Source: Maylandia zebra (taxonomy: Eukaryota > Chordata > Actinopteri > Cichliformes > Cichlidae). From it: a DNA stretch of 64,000 bases. Below are positions 54,801 through 64,000 of this stretch, piece after piece. The stretch is taken from the NCBI RefSeq assembly GCF_041146795.1, contig NC_135185.1, positions 22,712,529 through 22,776,528 of the forward strand, in the 5' to 3' direction. A program made the translations under genes and the position numbers. Positions within the stretch are counted from its first letter, which is position 1. Each line of letters starts with the position of its first letter. The notes beneath the pieces were generated by a model, which saw only the letters and a list, made by a program, of their open reading frames with translations, was not told the DNA's origin and did no database searches.

Positions 54801-57554
54801 CCTATTTAACCAAGAAGGAGAGTCAGGGGAATTATGGGATATGTTTGATCACAGAGTGAAATAAAGGCAGCTTCTAAAAGCATAGCATTGTGGTGCTTTT
54901 GATTTAGACTTTTTAAACATTTAACACTTGCATCATTTATTTTTTTTACCATATTATTATGTGTTTATCTGGAGGGCTCTGCTGTTGCATTGCACTGTAC
55001 AGCACATGCAAGAAAGAAGAATGGATTCCAGGGAAATGCTAATTAAAGCTGATGCCCTGTGTTTTCTGTGCAGGCGACTGTTTCAACCGCAACAGAACCT
55101 CCTCGCTGTCCCTGAGGCCCAGGTCAGCCCACTGCGAGACACGCCCAACTCTTCGCCAGCACACCGTCCAAAGCATTCCCTGCCAGAGGAATACACTGAC
55201 CCTTTGGCCTCCAAGAAGCCCAGGATTTCCCATTTTTCCAGCAAAGCAGCCAGTGACAAGTCAAAAACGAGGCCTTCTAAACAAGCTCACGAGGACATCA
55301 CAGCAGATGACAAGCAAAGAGTATCGCTTGATCCTCAGAGACTTATTGACTCCTTGTCAGCAGTCTGTCAGCAGGAAGAAAAGGTGGCTAAAAGGTTAGA
55401 ACCACCTCACGCTCCCCCGAAAGAACCCGAAATTCCACAAGATCACCCTCAGGATAACTCAGATCGCCCCCCGTCCCTTCTAACGGTGCCAGATCTTACC
55501 AAACATACAATAAAAAAGAAGAAGCGCAAACACAAACACAGAGACCATGTGAGAAACTGCTCCTTATTTGTCTTTTAATAGTTATTCCATTTGATGTGAC
55601 ACATTGCTAATTTGGATTTGTATTCATTTGTCAAGGAGAAGGATAAGAAGAGAGACAGGATGGAGAAAAGAAAAAGACCCAGCTCAGAGCATCCAAACAG
55701 CAAAGCCTCTCTGGACTGCACAGGTGAGGCCTAATGGCTGCTGACTCATCAGCACGTGTGCTGCTTGTTTAGTTTTTCACTTAGCTGACATGTTTCTGTT
55801 TTTCTTTCAGAGCCGGCTGACATTTTTTTTGACTCTAATGCACTTCGAGTGGACAGTGACACACCAGACTATTTATTGTAAGCATCATTCATTTGAACAA
55901 GTATTTGCAATGGTCAAAAGGGGTTGTTTACTTGTCTTAATGCACTTTTATTCAATAATTTCCTTTTCTTCTTTTTTCCCGCCCTCTTCACAGGAAGTAC
56001 ACAGTGATTTGTAGCCACGAGCAGAGACAAAGTTACAAACAGGACTTTAACAAGGAGTACAATGAGTATCGAGATTTACACGCTCGCATTGACAGCGTGA
56101 CGCAGCAGTTCATGGATTTGGACACACAACTCAAGCAACTCCACCATGAATCACATAAATATAAGGTAGATGTACAGAAAGTCTTTATTTTTCTTTTCTT
56201 TTTTTTTTTTTTAAATGGAGGAAGTTTGCATAAACATCCCCTCATCTTTCTTTGCTGTTTGTAGTTAGTCATTAGACACATACCGTCCACTTTATTAGGT
56301 ACACCTTACTTGTACTAGGTTGGACCCCCTTTGGTCTTAAGAACAGCCTTGGTTCTTCATGGCATAGTTTCATTCTTCAGAGATTTTGGTCCGTGTTGGA
56401 TTGCATCACACGGTTACTGCAGATTTATCGGTTGCACATCCATGATGTCAATCTGCTGTTCCACCATATCCCAAAGGTGCTTCATTGGATTGAAATCTGG
56501 TGACCGGAAGCAGAATTAAGTGCAGTGACAACTGAAACCAGTTTGATAATGTTTGAGCTCTGTGACAGTGTGTTATTCTCCAGAAAGCAGCCATCAGAAG
56601 ATGGTACACTGTGGTCATAAAGGGAGGGACATGGTTAGTAACAATACTCAAATAGGCTGTATTATTTAAATGATGCTCAGTTGTTCCTAGGATGTCCAAA
56701 ATGTATCAAGAAAATATCCCCCACACCATAATATGACCTGTCGCCTAAATTTGTTAAACTTACGCAAATTGTGGCCTCAGTTTCCTGTAGTGGCAACAAG
56801 TTAGGTCTTCTGCTTCTATAATCCATGTGCCTCAAGGCTGCAAGTGCATTCAGCAATGCTCTTCTTTATACTTGTTGGCCCGAAGCAGTTGGGCCTGTAA
56901 AGTCATTGCTTTGGGAATCCCCAAAGTAGCAACCTCTAACATCAGTAAGACATTTTCACCTACAGAATTGCCACTATGGGTGAAGGATTTATTTTTGGCT
57001 TATTAGACTGAGCAGATGAACAAGTGTACTTATTAAAGTGAGCAGTGACGTGTATATGTGGCAAATTCAGTCATATTTTTCCTATATCAAACGTTCACAC
57101 ACAATGGGGCCCCTGTACCAGCATTTGGGGGGGTGAAATTGTTAGGTCATGGTTCCTGAAGCCTAATAAACAAAACCATGAAGACAAACAGTGATGTATT
57201 ATAGTTTTTCTGTGATCTTATAGTCACATAAGGATTATTTTGCAACTTTTCACAGACTTGATTTAAATTAATCTTCATTTCTGTATTTATCCCTGGCAGA
57301 CAGTTAGAAATCAAATTCTTCAAGAGTATCGAAAAATTAAAAAGGTAATGACTTTCTTAAAACTCCCCACTTTTTTTAAAAAACCACCGCTTTTAAATAA
57401 TCAAGTTTTCCTTTCCTCACTACAGTCCAACCCAAACTACAATCAAGACAAGGCTCGCTGTGAATACTTGCACAACAAACTGGCACACATCAAGAAGCTC
57501 ATATCAGAGTACGACCAGCAGCAGCTCCGTGTGGAGCATGCCGCTCTGAACTGA
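48851..57554 (+). CDS. ell: ell: RNA polymerase II elongation factor ELL, complete, 12 coding exons
   Basis: Suppresses Pol II pausing and belongs to super and little elongation complexes with EAF partners. Exons: 48851-48985, 51308-51352, 51469-51590, 52063-52223, 53061-53353, 53595-53719, 55074-55548, 55636-55723, 55811-55877, 55994-56165, 57300-57344, 57426-57554; all phases agree, giving 618 aa (human about 621). The start MSALKENQCYGLSSGKLSRG matches ELL. N-terminal ELL domain: ISVFHVKLTDSA, DNPHGSFDCIKQ, KARQSMAQAEEETRSR, ALRPYRRPELILRLQKDGL and KDWPGYTSGDQQLLKR. The middle (exon 7) is Pro/Ser-rich, with DPLASKKPRISHF and a basic KKKKRKHKHRDH stretch, a likely nuclear signal. The C-terminal occludin-homology domain (about 499-618) has DTPDYLLKY, EYRDLHARI and CEYLHNKLAHIKKLISEYDQ. 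Intron 1 is the longest (2.3 kb), and intron 10 holds a transposon relic. ELL rather than ELL2 or ELL3 is favoured by sequence and by ssbp4 nearby. Confidence 0.95.
56286..57046 (-). mobile_element. Decayed Tc1/mariner-like element in ell intron 10
   Basis: It opens with TCCACTTTATTAGGTACACC and closes with a degraded counterpart (GTGTACTTATTAAAGTGAGC). In between lie blocks such as TTGGTCCGTG, GCACATCCATGATGTCAATC, TGTTCCACCATATCCCAAAG and GAAAATATCCCCCACACCAT, in the order of a very widespread teleost element. The transposase frame is disrupted by deletions. It accounts for most of the 1.1-kb intron 10. Confidence 0.75.
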
Positions 57555-58515
57555 AGAGCTTAACTCGGGATGACGAGTGAACTTCACGAGTACGACAAAG
57601 ATCCCCAGCCAAAGGGGATTCATGCTGCTGAGCTCAGTGCCATCATGCTTAGGTCTGTGGTCTTAATGGCTAAATATAGTATCATTAGATCTACTGCGAT
57701 TGTTGGCGAGGTTAAGTCTAAGTTTTGTGAGGAGCTGGAGTGATCGGACGGCAAGATGAGGGATTTTCTTTGAAAGTGGTCAAAGTGATGCTACTGCAGC
57801 AACACGGGAGTAACATTAGTTTTGCTCTAAAACCTAGAGCTAGGGTCTTACTCCTCAAAATGCAAACACATGAGGAAATGAGGTGAAAAGCCTTAAAAAC
57901 ATTTGGAGATTCTCATCCCTATTACACCTTTTAGTCGTTGATTTGGGTTTTTTGTGTGAATTTAATCAATTTGAGTATTTACTAACATGTTCTGTCAAAC
58001 GCATCAGTGTTGAGGTTTAAACTATAAACATGAAAAAATAATAAACTACACGCTGTACCCACCCAGACAGCTCATACAAATGGCAGGTGAAGGTTAATGT
58101 CTGATGGCAGCTGGGACGCAGATGTGTCCTGAGAAGAATCCGTCCTGTTCTTCGGGTTTGGTGAGATTACAAGTCTTGCCAGTTGGCTGTGACTGCCGAG
58201 TTTTGCCTTGTGCTCCAACTGGACTCGATTCCTAGTATTCCACTGGTACTGTGCTTCAGGTGATTTTCCTGGATCACTGAAGACTGTTATGTTGAATGTC
58301 ATGTGAACTTTAAGTTGTAATCAGGGAATGTGTGTTCCGCACGAGCTTCAGTAAAAGTGTAAATTTAAAATAGGTTTTAATTGTCTGGAAGGACGTTATT
58401 ATACTGTTTCTGGGAAGGAATCGAAATATGAAAAGACGTAGTTGCATGCTGTGTACTTTACAGAATGCATGATGCATTACTCAAGATTTTGTCTGAGATT
58501 CAAATAAATCTGTTT
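57555..58515 (+). other. ell: ell 3' untranslated region
   Basis: No coding sequence after the stop. The first convincing AATAAA is at 58503-58508, followed by a GT-rich stretch (TTTTGTGTGATAC), which fits a cleavage site near 58,525. Another AATAAA lies at about 58,571. Confidence 0.5.
58503..58508 (+). terminator. ell: Candidate poly(A) signal of ell
   Basis: AATAAA about 950 bp past the stop, with a GT-rich downstream element. Inferred from sequence only. Confidence 0.5.
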
Positions 58516-58777
58516 ATACTCATTTTGTGTGATACTTCTCCTTATTTACTGTAATTTTACTCTAAATACCAAATAAAAGAGTAATGAATGATGTAAGATG
58601 AAAAGGACACTGTAATCATCGTTTTGATGCAGAAATACTACTTTATGCCTGTAAAATGTTGTCTTTGACATCTTTTCAGATCAACTAAAAAGGGGGGAAA
58701 CAAATGTGCTTTTGCCATAAGCTTGCAACAAAGATGTGTGGTTCATCCCTTGAGTTGTATGGGGGTTTTTTTTTTTT

Positions 58778-58795
58778 GGGGGGGGGGGGGGGGGG
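58778..58795. repeat. Poly-G tract (18 G)
   Basis: T run passing directly into an 18-G run in the ell to d2hgdh spacer. It is a likely slippage and assembly-error site. Confidence 0.9.
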
Positions 58796-58959
58796 TTATG
58801 CTCCAGAGTTTTATAGATTAGTTTTAGATTCACAAGTATATTAATTTGGTCCTGTTCTAAATTAATCAAATGAAAAAGGTCTGTAATTAATTATTTTCTC
58901 TCTAAACCTCGATTCACAGCTTGATTATTCAGTCATCACTCTGTTTAATAATAAAGAAA

Positions 58960-59190
58960 GGCTCCCACCCATAGGCTAATATCCATTGCGTCAATCTGAA
59001 AACATGCTTCTGATTGGTCCGTTTTCCTCTCTGCTTTTTTTCTTACTGTCAACCTCAGTAAGCAGCTTCATGCACTTGCTAGCAAGCTAAAAACACGGGA
59101 TGTGCCATGTTTATGTAACTGAACTGCCCTTGAACTTTGTGACTTTCATGACGCCAAAAAAAGACACACATTGCTAAATGAACGCTTCTG
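58960..59190 (+). promoter_or_regulatory. d2hgdh: Likely d2hgdh promoter and non-coding first exon
   Basis: An inverted CCAAT box (GATTGGTCC) lies at about 59012. A consensus donor, TTCTG then GTGAGT, occurs at 59190/59191, and a good acceptor, TTTTCTGCAG, ends at 59698, just before the coding exon. This suggests a short 5' UTR exon ending at 59190. No transcript evidence is available. Confidence 0.4.
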
Positions 59191-59724
59191 GTGAGTAAAT
59201 GAAGCCGTTATTCGGAAATATCGGAAAGGAGCGTGCTAAGCAAAGTAGCTAAGCTAACTGAGGTTGCAGCTGCTTCAGGTGGTGATATTTGCAAGAAGAA
59301 AACATGCAAAGAGGGTAATAAGATGCATTGCTGCTGGGAAGTAAGCGTATTTGCTGCAAAACACATGTAAAAAGACAGCTTTAGTTGGTGCACTTACTAA
59401 AGCTGTTCATATCTTAGGTCTCTTATACCTCATATCTTCCATCTCCTATTGCTGTTTGTGTTTATGAATGGATGCAGAAAGAGATGCAACGAATTGCCAC
59501 CAATGTAGAGTTTAATCAAGGTTGGCTTTTTATTTCTGCGTCTTTGAAGCAAAGAAAATGCAGTTAACTTCTAGCTAACAATCCTAACATTGCAGATGAC
59601 TAGAGACAAAATAACTAGAAGCTTTCAACTCCACTACAAGATAAAAATGCTTTTAAAAATATCCAACTCTTCTTGTTGTCCCACCTGTTTTCTGCAGCTT
59701 GTGTTGCCGCCTGTCTCTACAGTC

Positions 59725-62260
<2,536 letters not shown>

Positions 62261-63927
62261 TGTACGCAGAGGTCATGCTCGAGTTAAACTTTAGTTACCG
62301 GTACAACCTCAACCCTATATGGCGTGTGTGTGCAGTTAAGGTGCTTTTCACACATTTGGTGCAGAGCTGACAGTTCACTCAAGAAACACTATTTGTCACA
62401 CAAGCCACAAAACCCAGTCTTGCAAAAAAGAAAAGACAAAGTAGTTTCATTTTATACAAAGCATTACTTTCAGACAGATATCTTCTTTAGCAAGCTGCGG
62501 AAGTGAAGTTCCAGTTTAAATATTTTAACTACCCTTGTTAGTTGCACTGATAGAGTAGCCTTAGTCTGATGCACTCCATATTCTATAGAATATTCAGCAG
62601 GTTTTAGAGCTTGAAAAGAAAAAAATTCCACTTTCTCAGAGGAAACAAATGAACAATGACTGTCCTTCATATGGTGTTTGAGTGCCACTAGAGGGCAGGT
62701 GGGTATAACAGTATGGGTATAACAGTGTGGGTAAAATGTTGTCTGGATAAACTGATGTTTGATACATTTATGCAGTGAATGCCACAGCTTGTAATTGGTG
62801 GCCAGCCAGATGTTCTGGATTTGGATGTAGCCATAGTAGGTGTCAGCAGCTGACTGTGTACATGTACTGAATGTATAATCATGCAGTAGCAGATTAAAGC
62901 TTTCCAATTTTGTTTGTAGAAATCAGAGCACATACTGCCCATTCATTAGGCAAGAGTGCAGTAAATGTTTACATATAAAAAGGCAAAACAACTTTTCCCC
63001 CCCAAAAAAACAAAGCCAGCATTTGAAAACAAAATCCTTCATACACCTGCAACTTTAAATTTAAAGTCTTCAATAAACATTTCCAAATGAAGACAGTTTG
63101 TTTTTCCATTATTCAGGCAACTTGTACACAACTAGATTTCACCTCCAGTCTCTTAAAATAAAATGCACATTAGAACACAAATAAACATTTTGTGATTCCT
63201 CCTTGCCTGAGCAGAAGACTTTTTCAGAATCAGCCACAGTGAGTTTATAAAGTATGCCACACAGAGGATCAGGTCATTTCCTATTCCTATCACAAGTTAC
63301 ACACTAATTCCTATTGGCAGGTACTTGCTGCTTCTCTAGTCCACAAACCATCAGAATAAACATGTTTGTAGTGTTTTGATCTTCTTCCCTACCCTTGTCC
63401 ACTATTTCTCAAAATATCATTTCCTGTCCAAATAATGATGACGTGTAGAGGAAGTCCAGTAGAGTAAATGCCTATATATGTATGCAGTCAGTTTCACACA
63501 CCCATCGCACATTAATCTGTATCTTCAGTAGTGTGGTAGCAATGGTGATTCAATACATAAATAACATACTAGTGTTTTTTTTTCTTTAAGAAAAAGGTTT
63601 AAAAACAATTTTGATTCGATTGGCTCTTTTTTCCTTTTATAAGTGAACATTGTGTTTCTGTGGTGATGGCTGATAGTAATAAATGGGTAATAGATTTCTG
63701 ATTGTCTCTGAGCAGAATGCCAAAAGGCTGGAGATCAGAAATTTGAGTAGACACTCAGTCTTGTAGTGTTTGTACTGGAAGGCAAAACCCAGTGTAGTCC
63801 CGCATGGGCATTAAAGCTTTGGGATGGGGTTCCTATAATATACCAGCCAGTCACACTCAGTAACAGTCCATAGTTCAAGTTGGTGGAAACACACTGGCAA
63901 TTGGTTTGCCTCATATCAAAGGCTGGC
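62261..63927 (+). other. d2hgdh 3' flank, no gene recognised
   Basis: Non-coding AT-rich sequence. ATTAAA at 62893-62898 and AATAAA at 63072-63077 are possible poly(A) signals for d2hgdh. The 145-codon minus-strand frame at 62470-62907 has no family features and no codon pattern I trust. Confidence 0.45.
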
Positions 63928-64000
63928 TTATTCAGAAACGACAGGTCCAAATGTCTGTGTGGGCTTCAAGTCAAACATGTTGGTGGAAGGCATCCACAGA
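63928..64000 (-). CDS. Possible 3' end of a minus-strand coding exon, partial
   Basis: One minus-strand frame is open from the window edge to a TAA at 63928-63930 and ends PSTNMFDLKPTQTFGPVVSE. The other two minus-strand frames close sooner. I do not recognise the peptide. Twenty-odd open codons occur by chance about a third of the time, so this is weak. A tail-to-tail gene next to d2hgdh would be a normal arrangement. Confidence 0.2.
   Translation of the reverse strand, partial: LWMPSTNMFDLKPTQTFGPVVSE

Noticed and set aside
54928..55578. Extension of the ell exon 7 frame upstream to 54928
   Set aside because: The frame happens to stay open into intron 6, but the acceptor at 55071-55073 and agreement with the ELL protein place the exon start at 55074.

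Overview
The window reads as nuclear DNA of a ray-finned fish. Genes are split into many short exons with GT/AG introns. AT, GT, CT and CA microsatellites are abundant, and hAT, Tc1/mariner and non-LTR elements of teleost type are scattered through introns and spacers. The four recognisable genes translate into clear orthologues of vertebrate proteins. The species cannot be fixed from the sequence alone; a percomorph is a reasonable guess.

Layout: (1) 1-36,740, plus strand: ssbp4, a single-stranded-DNA-binding-protein-family transcriptional co-regulator. Exon 1 lies upstream of the window; 17 coding exons are visible, from the LisH exon at 4,501 to the stop at 33,662, followed by a 3' UTR of about 3 kb. 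Its introns hold three hAT-type elements and a Tc1-like relic. (2) 37,300-39,940: interspersed repeats and a 5'-truncated LINE on the minus strand with an almost intact reverse transcriptase frame. (3) 40,031-43,747, minus strand: an ankyrin-repeat gene of the ANKRD34 family, with a coding region split into four exons. (4) 43,750-48,650: spacer with two decayed Tc1/mariner elements. (5) 48,851-57,554, plus strand: ell, RNA polymerase II elongation factor, complete in 12 coding exons. (6) 59,725-62,260, plus strand: d2hgdh, mitochondrial D-2-hydroxyglutarate dehydrogenase, complete in 9 coding exons. (7) 62,261-64,000: 3' flank, perhaps running into the tail of a minus-strand gene.

ssbp4 and ell are both nuclear transcription proteins and are neighbours in human 19p13.11, so this is a conserved block. 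d2hgdh is a mitochondrial enzyme whose human orthologue is on another chromosome (2q37), so its position beside ell marks a rearrangement. The most interesting item is the ANKRD34-like gene between ssbp4 and ell. Its place matches that of the missing fourth vertebrate ANKRD34 ohnologue, and its coding introns are unlike the single-exon coding regions I recall for the mammalian genes. Other points of note are a 52-bp-arm hairpin inside a hAT element in the last ssbp4 intron, a second long hairpin in the ssbp4 3' UTR, the LINE placed about 90 bp past the ANKRD34-like stop codon, and a long CT/CA microsatellite close to a d2hgdh splice donor.
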